Shown piece by piece: positions 29,678 through 45,200 of a stretch of 64,000 nucleotides of DNA. A program made the position numbers and the translations under genes. A model generated the notes under the pieces. That model was not told the origin of the DNA. It saw only the letters and a program-made list of their open reading frames with translations, and did no database searches. This DNA comes from Paracyclopina nana. Its lineage: Eukaryota; Arthropoda; Copepoda; Cyclopoida; Cyclopettidae. Within the stretch, counting starts at the first letter, position 1, and every line of letters begins with the position of its first letter. Where the stretch lies: positions 4,290,501-4,354,500 of the forward strand of contig JAGUCH010000002.1 in NCBI GenBank assembly GCA_019096065.1, in the 5' to 3' direction.

Positions 29678-29986
29678 ATGCCGCCATTTGAGCAAAGAAG
29701 AAGAACGGTTACTCCTATGGCAGCACAGCTAGCAGCTTTGCTCGCGCAAGCTCCTAGGACATCATCAATGCAATGCCCCCAGAAAAAAAGGGCCAAAAGA
29801 AGTACCGACAGTGAAGTAACCGAATTTAGCCAAAAAAATTTAGATTTTCAATATTGGATTAGCCAGGCTACTCCTATGCACCTTTTCTCCGTTTTTCCTG
29901 CATTTTGTTCTTGTTGTTGTGGGAATTTTCACTGTTCTCCCCTGCTGTCGGAATCTTTGGTATTTCGAGACATGTCATATTCGTAG
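29678..29986 (+). CDS. Candidate small nuclear-type protein, low confidence
   Basis: An ATG frame of 102 codons begins MPPFEQRRRTVTPMAAQLAA and contains a KKRAKR nuclear-localisation-like motif. The second half is Cys/Phe-rich and looks non-coding, so a splice may follow residue 65 or so. No family is recognised. Confidence 0.25.
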   Translation: MPPFEQRRRTVTPMAAQLAALLAQAPRTSSMQCPQKKRAKRSTDSEVTEFSQKNLDFQYWISQATPMHLFSVFPAFCSCCCGNFHCSPLLSESLVFRDMSYS

Positions 29987-30106
29987 CCTTGACAACTCGA
30001 AATGTTTTCAGACTCTGTGGGAAAAAAACTGGTCGAGAATATTGAGCTAATCCCTGTCGGAATTTGCGCAAAAAATGACTCGCAATCTCTACTTTTAATA
30101 ACACGA

Positions 30107-32243
<2,137 letters not shown>

Positions 32244-32581
32244 AGTGTTGATATTTTGTGCTGCAGCTTTCTACTCATAGCAGCAGTGTACGTGAAGCTT
32301 TTGCAAAGAATGGAAGAAAGTCTAGTTCTATAATGCACCAAGAGGCAACCGATACTTGTGCCGCAATCAATGAGATCTTATTAATGCATGTGAATTCGTT
32401 CATTAATCTGGCGTTTGAAGGCCGATAATAAATCAAGCAATTTTGAAGGAAGACTGCACAAATTCAGCGTTGTTTTTTATTTTAATGAGAGGTTTCGCAG
32501 AAAATATTATTGTGGTTGCACTATTTGTTGTTGTTTTGAAAAAATCAGTGCGTGACCCGCGTGTGCGCAAACTTGTGAAAA
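32244..32581. promoter_or_regulatory. Bidirectional promoter region
   Basis: This 338-bp interval separates divergent start codons of the esterase-like gene (-) and DIS3 (+). No core element is clear. Confidence 0.35.
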
Positions 32582-35500
32582 ATGATCAAGCTAAAGACTT
32601 TCTTGAAGAAAACTCGCCGAGGCAAAGTGCTCAAGATTGTCAGGGAGCATTATCTTCGCGATGACATTAGTTGTGGAGTCAAAGGCTGCGAAGACTGTCC
32701 GGATCCTGGAGAATTCGGCAAGTTTTCCCTTCTGCACGAGTCGAAAAGTGTGTCTAAAGTGTGCCCAAGTCCTCATTTCATCTTGCTGGATACCAACATC
32801 ATTTTGAACCAGATTGATATTCTCGAAGAGTTCCAAAATGTCATAATTTTGCAAACGGTTCTGGAAGAAGTGAGGCATCGGTCGTCGCCAATTTACAAAC
32901 GGCTGAAAGATTTGATTGTCCAAGACAATTTACATTTTTACGTGTTCATCAATGAACACCACAAAGATACGTATGTTGAACGCAATCCTGGAGAATCACC
33001 CAACGACCGGAACGACCGGGCGATCAGGGTGGCAGCCAAATGGTACCAAGATCATGTCGATGTCAATTTGGTCCTCGTCACTGATGACATTGCCAACTTG
33101 ACAGAAGCTCGAAATTTCGGCATCGAAGCTTTCACCATCAAGGAGTATGTGCAAGGCATGGATTGTCCCAGAATTATGGACAAACTGAACTTGTCTGGAT
33201 CCAACCCTGAAGTCGCACACAGCAAAAGGTTTCTGTTTCCTGAACACTTGTCTCCAGCCCAGATCAATGCTGGCATCAAGAAAGGATCCATTCTCCAGGG
33301 AGTGTTCTACTTGAGCAGAACCAATTTCCAAGAGGGAACTGTAAGTTCTGAAGCGCTGGATCAACCAGTGCTCATCCAAGGTTTGGAGCAATTGAACAGG
33401 GCTGTTGATGGTGACATTGTTGCCATTCAGCTTTTGGACAAGTCTCAGTGGTCTGGGCAAACAGAGCTCGTGCTTGAGGATGAAGGCTATGATCCTGGTG
33501 ACACTCTTGATCAAGATAAGGGTGTCCTTGAGAATGCAATCAAAGCTAAAGAGGTGCAACCTACTGGAAAAGTGGTTGGGATTATTCGTAGGAAGTGGCG
33601 GCAGTATTGTGGAATTCTGCAGGAAAATCCGTCGGGACCAGATGCTACTGTCCACATTTTCGTTCCCTCGGAGAAGAAGATTCCCAAAATTAGAATTGAA
33701 ACGAGGCAGGCAGCCACTCTAAAAGGCCAGCGAATCATTGTGGCCGCTGATTCTTGGCCGAGGTACTCAAGATATCCAGTTGGCCACTTCATCAGGTCTC
33801 TAGGTAATTCTTGCCATTCTTAACAATGATAACTGTTCTCAATCCCTTTTTTTCCTATTTTAGGGCCTATTGGTGACAAAACTACCGAAAATGAGGTCCT
33901 CCTGCTTGAGCATGACATTCCACACTCGAAATTCAGTGAGGCTGTCCTTGACTGTTTGCCTAGCCTTCCATGGGTGATCACTCCTCAAGATGAAGCTGTC
34001 AGAGTCGACTTGAGGCACTTGGACATTTGCTCTGTTGACCCTCCTGGCTGCACTGACATAGATGATGCCCTCCATTGCTTCCAAATGGAGAATGGGAATT
34101 TCCAAGTTGGTGTCCACATCGCTGATGTCAGTCATTTCATCAGGCCTGGCACAGCCATCGACAAGGAAGCTGCCAACCGAGGTACAACCGTGTACTTGAC
34201 GGATCGGAGGATTGACATGGTTCCAGAGCTGCTTTCTTCGAACTTATGCTCTCTCAGAGGCGGAGTGGAAAGGTTGGCTTTCTCGTGCGTTTGGGAAATG
34301 ACTCCAGATGCGGTTACCGTTTCCACCAAATTCCACAAGAGCATCATTAAGTAAGTTATTAAAAAACCAACAATTTCAGCCGAATATTTCTAAAACCGTA
34401 CATGTAGATCAAAAGCTGCCATGACTTATGAACAAGCGCAAAACAAGATTGATGATCCCAACGACCAAGACAGCTTGACGAAAAGCCTTCGTCACCTTTT
34501 GAAGCTATCCAAAATTCTGAAAAAGAGAAGAATTGACAATGGTGCTTTATTGCTCGCCAGCTCCGAGGTGAGGTTCAATGTCGACAGTGAGACTGCTGAC
34601 CCGATTGACGTGGAAGTCAAGCAAATGAGAGACACGAACTCCATGGTCGAGGAATTCATGCTGGCAGCCAACATTTCTGCTGCTGTGGAAATTTATCGCA
34701 GTTTCCCCGACTGTGCCATGCTGCGTCGACATCCCGCTCCTCCCCCCTCTAATTTTGATCCCTTGGTCAAGGCTGGAAAGCAGCAAGGTTTCGAGATTGT
34801 CACTGGTAGTGGCAAAGAGTTGGCTGATTCCCTTAACGCTGCAGTTGATGCGAAAAATCCTTACTTCAACACAATGCTGAGGATGATTGCCACCAGGTGC
34901 ATGATGCAGGCAGTGTACATGGCCTCGGGCTCCATAGAGGAGCCCCTTTTCCTGCATTATGGCCTGGCTGTGCCCATTTACACACATTTCACGAGTCCCA
35001 TCAGAAGATATGCAGATGTGATCGTTCATCGCCTTTTGGCGGTGGCTGTTGGAGCTGATTCTACCTACCCTGAATTGCTTGACAAAAAGAAAACCCAAGA
35101 AGTCGCCAACAATATCAATTATCGGCACAGAATGGCCCAATATGCGAGCAGAGCCTCGGTGAACCTTCATACTCACCTTTTCTTCAAGAACAAGAAAACC
35201 TCAGAGGACGGCTACATTTTGTTCATCCGGCAGAATGCGTTGCAAGTTCTCATTCCAAAGTATGGCTTGGAGGGAACACTCTACATTCGCAGTGAGCATG
35301 ACTTCATTTTTGATGAAGATGAGCCCAGTCAAAGGTCAGGATCCGTCTCTTTGACCTTATTTCAAAAGGTCAAAGTTCAGCTGTCATTGGACACGTCAAA
35401 CGTCCAGCACGAGAAGTTGGAGCTCAAGCTGATCGATCCTTTCATTCCTGGATTTTCGGTGGAGAAAAACGGCGAAGAGAAAGCAATGGAAATCGATGGA

Positions 35501-35587
35501 GCTGAGCAAGAAGTCATCGCGAAACGTCCAGCCAAGACAGAGGAACCAGTAAAGAAGACCAAAAAGACCAAGTGGAACAAAGTATAA
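32582..35587 (+). CDS. Dis3: DIS3/Rrp44 exosome ribonuclease, 962 aa
   Basis: Exons 32582-33803, 33864-34350 and 34408-35587. Layout: N-terminal CR3 cysteines (CGVKGCEDC), PIN endonuclease domain with acidic residues (LLDTNIILNQ, VTDD), cold-shock domains, the RNB exonuclease domain with its Asp cluster (SVDPPGCTDIDDALH), an RRYADVIVHRLLA motif and a C-terminal S1 domain. Length and every motif match animal DIS3 (human about 958 aa). It is the catalytic subunit of the RNA exosome and degrades RNA 3' to 5' with additional endonuclease activity. The tail is Lys-rich (KKTKKTKWNKV), a likely nuclear localisation signal. Its stop lies 16 bp from the stop of the convergent small gene. Confidence 0.97.
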
Positions 35588-35603
35588 GCTAAACTTTATT
35601 CTC

Positions 35604-36111
35604 TTAGTACCATTTCATTTTCACTTTGAGTCTGTCTTCCCTATGTTGCTGCTGCTTCAAAATGAAATCTTCGTGCAAAATCTTCTCCTGCAAGTATTCA
35701 AAGTCATCATTAACTTTTTTTGCTTATTGCAATTACTACCCGCAAGGCCAGAAACTCGTAGGATAATGGTTTATTGTGCCACATTACATCCTTCCACGTC
35801 TGCGTCTTGAACAGGGCTGCAAATAACAAGTGCTCCAGTTCAATGTAATTGTATCAAGTAGGGTAAATCGCTCTATGCGTTACCTACTGCGAGGTAGTCA
35901 ATTGCATTTTCATAAGCATCTAAATTGGCCATTTTAAGAGATGCCAATGTTGTTTTTAAATTCCCTACAAATTGTGGAGTGACCTGAAAATCCTTTGATT
36001 AAAAATATTAGCAGTATTTTGAGGGTACGTTACGTCAACACCGTAAGATATTTTGATATTGATAGCAAAAGCTATCATCAAAAAAATTATGATAGCAGCT
36101 AGCTTGCCCAT
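35604..36111 (-). CDS. Small secreted protein, 112 aa, unknown family
   Basis: Exons (minus) 36111-36034, 35983-35884, 35816-35740 and 35687-35604, all GT-AG and in phase. A strong signal peptide comes first (MGKLAAIIIFLMIAFAI), then a mature chain of about 86 residues without cysteines, probably helical (LKTTLASLKMANLDAYENAI, EKILHEDFILKQQQHRED). No family is recognised. Its AATAAA lies at 35596-35601, between the two convergent stop codons, so its 3' UTR runs into DIS3. The ATG at 36111 is 97 bp from the fucosyltransferase stop on the same strand. Confidence 0.75.
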
Positions 36112-36208
36112 GATTGCTCTTTGAGTGTGCAAAACTCACGATGGGAAATCGTTTTTATCTGGAAATGCAAATCACAGAAGACCGAGTCAAGGCCACTTTG
36201 GGATCAAT

Positions 36209-39200
36209 TTATTTTTTTTCTCTTTTTATGCTAGCATAATATGCTCTGTCAGATCCAGTATTGCAAGTTAATTCTCCGTTGTCTCTCAAATACCACCACT
36301 CGTACGCATCTTTGATAGTTTTTCTTGGCATTGCAGGATTGCCGTTGAGCGTATCACACAGCTGGCAAAACGTTTGCCTGTTAATTGATAAAAAAATTAA
36401 CGGCTAATTTTTATCATAATATTTTTCATACCATGTGTAAGCATTGTGACTTTCTTTCCACTTGAAGTATGCGCTGTAAAGCTCCTGAAAAAAAATTAAT
36501 TGGATGCTTTTTTTAAAATCTCCTTTGACTAACCTTATTCTTGCTTAGCTTTATAAGATATTGCGCCAATGCCTTGATGCTTGGGAAGTCATTCACGTCT
36601 ATGTACGAGTTGGGTGGTGCTATTGCCTTGTAATCTGCTCCGCCCATCACCACAGGAACCACAGGATACATCAGGGCTCTGAAGAACTTTTCAGTGGCGT
36701 ATTCATCACATATGCTGTTTTCGAACGCGATGTAAAACATGTAATTCAGCGAATAGTTTTGGAAGCATTCATTGCCTTTCCTGGCACATTCACCCATTCC
36801 GCATCTTCCAAAAACGTCCACCTTTATGTATTGTTGCAGTTGCTTCACATATCCTTCACGATTGATGCCAGTTTCACAATGGGACACCAGCCAAAATGCC
36901 ATTTCTCTTTGAGGTAGCCTATTAATTTTTAATAGTTGATCACTTTTCGTAAATATGCTGGATTTTAGGGCAGTGGCCAGATATCCAGCGCACAGAATCC
37001 CCGAAATAGGCACGCCCGCATCCATTGAGCATCACAAACGAATCAAGCACAGAACACAGAATTCCCGAAATAAGCACGCCCGCATCCAATTAGCATCATG
37101 ACTGCACAGAACACAGAATCCCCAAAATGGACCTGTAGCAACAAAAAACTTGGTCTTTCCTTTCACGTCCTCACTGTGCTCACCCAGACCAGCTGGAAGC
37201 GAGCCGGGCCAGCGTCCTCACCCTACGCCACCCAAACATTCACGCGCGCGCGCGCGTGGGCCCTCAAGCTACAGAAAAACTTTGTGTTTCTTCCCGCTTC
37301 CTCACTGTGCTCACCCAGAGCCGCTGGAATCGACCCGGGCCGGCGTCCTCACCCTACGCCACCCAAAGCTTCCCAGGCGCGCGCGCGCGAGGGCCCACAA
37401 GCTACAGAAAAACTTTGTGTTTCTTCCCGTGTCCTCACTGTGCTCACCCAGACCCGCTGGAAGCGACCCGGGCCGGCGTCCTCACCCTACGCCACCCAAA
37501 GCTTCCCGGCGCGCGCGCGCGAGGGGCCTGTAGCAACAAAAAACTTGGTCTTTCCATTTGCGTCCTCACTGTGCTCACCCAGACCCGCTGGAAGCGAGCC
37601 GGGCCGGCGTGCGCACCCAACGCCGACCAAAGCTTCCCGGCGCGCGCGCGCGAGGGACCTGTTGCAACAAAAAACTTGGTCTTTCCTTTCGCGTCCTCAC
37701 TGTGCTCACCCAGACCAGCTGGAAGCGACCCGGGCCGGCGTCCTCACCCTACGCCACCCAAAGCTTCCCGGCGCGCGCGCGCGAGGGACCTGTAGCAACA
37801 AAAAACTTGGTCTTTCCATTCGCGTCCTCACTGTGCTCACCCAGACCCGCTGGAAGCGAGCCGGGCCGGCGTGCGCACCCAACGCCGACCAAAGCTTCCC
37901 GGCGCGCGCGCGCGAGGGACCTGTTGCAACAAAAAACTTGGTCTTTCCTTTCGCGTCCTCACTGTGCTCACCCAGACCAGCTGGAAGCGACCCGGGCCGG
38001 CGTCCTCACCCTACGCCACCCAAAGCTTCCCGGCGCGCGCGCGCGAGGGTCCTGTAGCAACAAAAAACTTGGTCTTTCCTTTCGCGTCCTCACTGTGCTC
38101 ACCCAGACCAGCTGGAAGCGAGCCGGGCCGGCGTGCGCACCCAACGCCGACCAAAGCTTCCCGGCGCGCGCGCGCGAGGGACCTGTTGCAACAAAAAACT
38201 TGGTCTTTCCTTTCGCGTCCTCACTGTGCTCACCCAGACCAGCTGGAAGCGACCCGGGCCGGCGTCCTCACCCTACGCCACCCAAAGCTTTCCGGGCGCG
38301 CGCGCACGAGGGTCCTGTAGCAACAAAAAACTTGGTCTTTCCTTTCGCGTCCTCACTGTGCTCACCCAGACCAGCTGGAAGCGACCCGGGCCGGCGTGCG
38401 CACCCAACGCCGACCAAAGCTTCCCGGCGCGCGCGCGCGAGGGACCTGTTGCAACAAAAAACTTGGTCTTTCCTTTCGCGTCCTCACTGTGCTCACCCAG
38501 ACCAGCTGGAAGCGACCCGGGCCGGCGTCCTCACCCTACGCCACCCAAAGCTTCCCGGCGCGCGCGTGCGAGGGTCCTGTAGCAACAAAAAAATTGGTCT
38601 TTCCTTTCGCGTCCTCACTGTGCTCACCCAGACCAGCTGGAAGCGACCCGGGCCGGCGTGCGCACCCAACGCCGACCAAAGCTTCCCGGCGCGCGCGCGC
38701 GAGGGACCCGTAGCAACAAAAAACTTGGTCTTTCCTTTCGCGTCCTCACTGTGCTCACCCAGACCCGCTGGAAGCGACCCGGGCCGGCGTGCGCACCCAA
38801 CGCCGACCAAAGCTTCCCGGCGCGCGCGCGCGAGGGACCCGTAGCAACAAAAAACTTGGTCTTTCCTTTCGCGTCCTCACTGTGCTCACCCAGACCCGCT
38901 GGAAGCGACCCGGGCCGGCGTGCCCACCCAACGCCGACCAAAGCTTCCCGGCGCGCGCGCGCGAGGGACCCGTAGCAACAAAAAACTTGGTCTTTCCTTT
39001 CGCGTCCTCACTGTGCTCACCCAGACCCTCTGGAAGCGAGCCGGGCCGGCGTGCGCACCCAACGCCGACCAAAGCTTCCCGGCGCGCGCTCGCGAGGGAC
39101 CTGTTGCAACAAAAAACTTTCCTTTCGCGTCCTCACTGTGCTCACCCAGACCAGCTGGAAGCGACCCGGGCCGGCGTCCTCACCCTACGCCACCCAAAGC

Positions 39201-42200
39201 TTCCCGGCGCGCGCGCGCGAGGGGCCTGTAGCAACAAAAAACTTGGTCTTTCCATTTGCGTCCTCACTGTGCTCACCCAGACCCGCTGGAAGCGAGCCGG
39301 GCCGGCGTGCGCACCCAACGCCGACCAAAGCTTCCCGGCGCGCGCGCGCGAGGGACCTGTTGCAACAAAAAACTTGGTCTTTCCTTTCGCGTCCTCACTG
39401 TGCTCACCCAGACCAGCTGGAAGCGAGCCGGGCCGGCGTGCGCACCCAACGCCGACCAAAGCTTCCCGGCGCGCGCGTGCGAGGGTCCTGTAGCAACAAA
39501 AAAATTGGTCTTTCCTTTCGCGTCCTCACTGTGCTCACCCAGACCCGCTGGAAGCGAGCCGGGCCGGCGTGCGCACCCAACGCCGACCAAAGCTTCCCGG
39601 CGCGCGCGCGCGAGGGACCTGTTGCAACAAAAAACTTGGTCTTTCCTTTCGCGTCCTCACTGTGCTCACCCAGACCAGCTGGAAGCGACCCGGGCCGGCG
39701 TCCTCACCCTACGCCACCCAAAGCTTCCCGGCGTGCGCGTGTGAGGGTCCTGTAGCAACAAAAAACTTGGTCTTTCCATTTGCGTCCTCACTGTGCTCAC
39801 CCAGACCAGCTGGAAGCGAGCCGGGCCGGCGTGCGCACCCAACGCCGACCAAAGCTTCCCGGCGCGCGCGCACGAGGGACCTGTTGCAACAAAAAACTTG
39901 GTCTTTCCTTTCGCGTCCTCACTGTGCTCACCCAGACCAGCTGGAAGCGAACCGGGCCGGCGTCCTCACCCTACGCCACCCAAAGCTTCCCGGCGCGCGC
40001 GTGCGAGGGTCCTGTAGCAACAAAAAAATTGGTCTTTCCTTTCGCGTCCTCACTGTGCTCACCCAGACCAGCTGGAAGCGAGCCGAGCCGGCGTGCGCAC
40101 CCAACGCCGACCAAAGCTTCCCGGCGCGCGCGCGCGAGGGACCTGTTGCAACAAAAAACTTGGTCTTTCCTTTCGCGTCCTCACTGTGCTCACCCAGACC
40201 AGCTGGAAGCGACCCGGGCCGGCGTCCTCACCCTACGCCACCCAAAGCTTCCCGGCGCGCGCGTGCGAGGGTCCTGTAGCAACAAAAAAATTGGTCTTTC
40301 CTTTCGCGTCCTCACTGTGCTCACCCAGACCAGCTGGAAGCGACCCGGGCCGGCGTGCGCACCCAACGCCGACCAAAGCTTCCCGGCGCGCGCGCGCGAG
40401 GGACCCGTAGCAACAAAAAACTTGGTCTTTCCTTTCGCGTCCTCACTGTGCTCACCCAGACCCGCTGGAAGCGACCCGGGCCGGCGTGCGCACCCAACGC
40501 CGACCAAAGTCCTGGCGCGCGCGCGCGAGGGACCCGTAGCAACAAAAAACTTGGTCTTTCCTTTCGCGTCCTCACTGTGCTCACCCAGACCCGCTGGAAG
40601 CGAGCCGGGCCGGCGTGCGCACCCAACGCCGACCAAAGCTTCCCGGCGCGCGCGCGCGAGGGACCCGTAGCAACAAAAAACTTGGTCTTTCCTTTCGCGT
40701 CCTCACTGTGCTCACCCAGACCCGCTGGAAGCAACCCGGGCCGGCGTGCGCACCCAACGCCGACCAAAGCTTCCCGGCGCGCGCGCGCGAGGGACCCGTA
40801 GCAACAAAAAACTTGGTCTTTCCTTTCGCGTCCTCACTGTGCTCACCCAGACCCGCTGGAAGCGAGCCGGGCCGGCGTCCTCACCCTACGCCACCCAAAG
40901 CTTCCCGGCGCGCGCGCGCGAGGGGCCTGTAGCAACAAAAAACTTGGTCTTTCCATTTGCGTCCTCACTGTGCTCACCCAGACCCTCTGGAAGCGAGCCG
41001 GGCCGGCGTGCGCACCCAACGCCGACCAAAGCTTCCCGGCGCGCGCGCGCGCGAGGGACCTGTTGCAACAAAAAACTTGGTCTTTCCTTTCGCGTCCTCA
41101 CTGTGCTCACCCAGACCAGCTGGAAGCGACCCGGGCCGGCGTCCTCACCCTATGCCACCCAAAGCTTCCCGGCGCGCGCGCGCGAGGGACCTGTAGCAAC
41201 AAAAAACTTGGTCTTTCCATTCGCGTCCTCACTGTGCTCACCCAGACCCGCTGGAAGCGAGCCGGGCCGGCGTGCGCACCCAACGCCGACCAAAGCTTCC
41301 CGGCGCGCGCGCGCAAGGGACCTGTTGCAACAAAAAACTTGGTCTTTCCTTTCGCGTCCTCACTGTGCTCACCCAGACCAGCTGGAAGCGACCCGGGCCG
41401 GCGTCCTCACCCTACGCCACCCAAAGCTTCCCGGCGCGCGCGCGCGAGGGTCCTGTAGCAACAAAAAACTTGGTCTTTCCTTTCGCGTCCTCACTGTGCT
41501 CACCCAGACCAGCTGGAAGCGAGCCGGGCCGGCGTGCGCACCCAACGCCGACCAAAGCTTCCCGGCGCGCGCGCGAAGGACCTGTTGCAACAAAAAACTT
41601 GGTCTTTCCTTTCGCGTCCTCACTGTGCTCACCCAGACCAGCTGGAAGCGACCCGGGCCGGCGTCCTCACCCTACGCCACCCAAAGCTTCCCGGCGCGCG
41701 CGCGCGAGGGTCCTGTAGCAACAAAAAACTTGGTCTTTCCTTTCGCGTCCTCACTGTGCTCACCCAGACCCTCTGGAAGCGAGCCGGGCCGGCGTGCGCA
41801 CCCAACGCCGACCAAAGCTTCCCGGCGCGCGCGCGCGAGGGACCTGTTGCAACAAAAAACTTGGTCTTTCCTTTCGCGTCCTCACTGTGCTCACCCAGAC
41901 CAGCTGGAAGCGACCCGGGCCGGCGTCCTCACCCTACGCCACCCAAAGCTTCCCGGCGCGCGCGTGCGAGGGTCCTGTAGCAACAAAAAAATTGGTCTTT
42001 CCTTTCGCGTCCTCACTGTGCTCACCCAGACCAGCTGGAAGCGACCCGGGCCGGCGTGCGCACCCAACGCCGACCAAAGCTTCCCGGCGCGCGCGCGCGA
42101 GGGACCCGTAGCAACAAAAAACTTGGTCTTTCCTTTCGCGTCCTCACTGTGCTCACCCAGACCCGCTGGAAGCGACCCGGGCCGGCGTGCGCACCCAACG

Positions 42201-45200
42201 CCGACCAAAGCTTCCCGGCGCGCGCGCGCGAGGGACCCGTAGCAACAAAAAACTTGGTCTTTCCTTTCGTGTCCTCACTGTGCTCACCCAGACCAGCTGG
42301 AAGCGACCCGGGCCGGCGTGCGCACCCAACGCCGACCAAAGCTTCCCGGCGCGCGCGCGCGCGAGGGACCTGTTGCAACAAAAAACTTGGTCTTTCCTTT
42401 CGCGTCCTCACTGTGCTCACCCAGACCAGCTGGAAGCGACCCGGGCCGGCGTCCTCACCCTATGCCACCCAAAGCTTCCCGGCGCGCGCGCGCGAGGGAC
42501 CTGTAGCAACAAAAAACTTGGTCTTTCCATTCGCGTCCTCACTGTGCTCACCCAGACCCGCTGGAAGCGACCCGGGCCGGCGTGCGCACCCAACGCCGAC
42601 CAAAGCTTCCCGGCGCGCGCGCGCGAGGGACCCGTAGCAACAAAAAACTTGGTCTTTCCTTTCGCGTCCTCACTGTGCTCACCCAGACCCGCTGGAAGCG
42701 ACCCGGGCCGGCGTGCGCACCCAACGCCGACCAAAGCTTCCCGGCGCGCGCGCGCGAGGGACCCGTAGCAACAAAAAACTTGGTCTTTCCTTTCGCGTCC
42801 TCACTGTGCTCACCCAGACCCGCTGGAAGCGACCCGGGCCGGCGTGCGCACCCAACGCCGACCAAAGCTTCCCGGCGCGCGCGAGGGACCTGTAGCAACA
42901 AAAAACTTGGGCTCATTATCTTCCTCATCTTTGATTGTAGCATGGTTGCGGTTGTTATCGGTTCTTATTTACTGACGAGGTTGCGATGTCAGTAAATAAG
43001 AAGCGATAACAACCGCAACCAAGTCACGATCAAAGACGCGGAAGATAATGAGCCTTGGTCTTTCCTTTCGCGTCCTCACTCTGCTCACCCAAAACTTTTG
43101 ATAGGACTAGTCTCCTAGTGCTAAATGCTAACTGAAACAAGCATATTTTTTGGCAACTTTTTTGAGCTATGAGCAAAACTCGCGTAACGTGAATAATTGC
43201 CTGAGCGAAATTGCACTTTTTGACAAAGGCCAAAGTTTGGTCTTTTTTCACCTAGTTTTGATAGAACTAGTATCCTAGTGCAAAAACTAGCAGAAACTGG
43301 CATATTTTTTGGCTACTTTTTTGAGCTAGGATTGAAACTCGCGTAACGTGAATAATTGCCTGAGCGAAATTGCACTTTTTGACAAAGGCCAAAGTGTGGT
43401 CTTTTTTCACCTAGTTTTGGTAGGACTAGTCTCCTAGTGCAAAAACTAGCAAAAACTAGCATACTTTTTGGCAACTTTTTTGAGCTATGAGCGAAACTCG
43501 CGTAACGTGAATAATTGCTTGAGGAAAATTGCACTTTTTGACAAAGGCCAAAGTGTGGTCCTTTTTCACCTACTTTTGGTAGGACTAGTCTCCTAGTGCA
43601 AAAACTAGCAAAAACTAGCATATTTTTTGGCAACTTTTTTGAGCTATGAGCAAAACTCGCATAACGTGAATAATTGCCTGAGCGAAATTGCACTTTTTGA
43701 CAAAGGCCAAAGTTTGGTCTTTTCACCTAGTTTTGATAGGACTAGTCTCCTAGTGCTAAATGCTAACTGAAACAAGCATATTTTTTGGCAACTTTTTTGA
43801 GCTATGAGCAAAACTCGCGTAACGTGAATAATTGCCTGAGCGAAATTGCACTTTTTGACAAAGGCCAAAGTTTGGACTTTTTTTACCTAGTTTTGATAGG
43901 ACTAGTCTCCTAGTGCAAAATGCTAACTGAAACTAGCATATTTTTTGGCAACTTTTTTGAGCTAGGAGCGAAACTCGCGTAACGTGAATAATTGCCTGAG
44001 CGAAATTGCACTTTTTGACAAAGGCCAAAGTTTGGACTTTTTTACCTAGTTTTGATAGGACTAGAATCCTAGTGCAAAATGCGAGCTGAAACTAGCATAT
44101 TTTTTGGCAACTTTTTTCAGCTAGGAGTGAAACTCGCGTAACGTGAATAATTGCTGGAGGAAAATTGTGACTTTTGACGAAGGCCAAACCTTGGCCTTTA
44201 TCCACCTAGTTTTGATAGGACTTGTCTCCTAGTGCTAAATGCTAACTGAAACAAGCATATTTTTTCTTATTTTTTGGCAACTTTTTTGAGCTAGGAGTGA
44301 AATTTGCGTTTGACCTTTTTTCAGCTAGTTTTGACAGAACTAGTCTCCGGTTATGTGACCATTAAAATTGCATATTATATAATGGCCAGAAGGAAAGTTT
44401 TTTAGTTGCTACAGGGCCCTCGAGACCGCTAGCGCGCGCCCGGGAAGCTTTGGTCGGCGTTGGGTGCGCACGCCGGCCCGGGTCGCTTCCAGCGGGTCTG
44501 GGTGAGCACAGTGAGGACACGGGAAAAAACACAAAGTTTTTCTGAAGCTTGAGGGCCCTCGCGCGCGCGCGCGCGTGAAGCTTTGGGTGGCGTAGGGTGA
44601 GGACGCCGGCCCGGGTCGATTCCAGCGGGTCTGGGTGAGCACAGTGAGGACACGGGAAGAAACACAAAGTTTTTCTGAAGCTTGAGGGCCCTCGCGCGCG
44701 CGCGCGCGTGAAGCTTTGGGTGGCGTAGGGTGAGGACGCCGGCCCGGGTCGCTTCCAGCGGGTCTGGGTGAGCACAGTGAGGACACGGGAAGAAACACAA
44801 AGTTTTTCTGAAGCTTGAGGGCCCTCGCGCGCGCGCGTGTGAAGCTTTGGGTGGCGTAGGGTGAGGACGCCGGCCCGGGTCGCTTCCAGCAGGTCTGGGT
44901 GAGCACAGTGAGGACACGGGAAGAAACACAAAGTTTTTCTGAAGCTTGAGGGCCCTCGCGCGCGCGCGCGTGAAGCTTTGGGTGGCGTAGGGTGAGGACG
45001 CCGGCCCGGGTCGCTTCCAGCGGGTCTGGGTGAGCACAGTGAGGACACGGGAAGAAACACAAAGTTTTTCTGAAGCTTGAGGGCCCTCGCGCGCGCGCGC
45101 GCGTGAAGCTTTGGGTGGCGTAGGGTGAGGACGCCGGCCCGGGTCGCTTCCAGCGGGTCTGGGTGAGCACAGTGAGGACACGGGAAGAAACACAAAGTTT

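Noticed and set aside
37132-42910. CRISPR-like array
   Set aside because: Units are contiguous with no unique spacers, and the setting is an animal intron.
37098-42995. Dozens of long overlapping open frames on both strands over the 131-bp array
   Set aside because: The repeat period leaves all frames open. The same peptide words recur in three frames, with no codon bias, start context or domain. They are by-products of the satellite.
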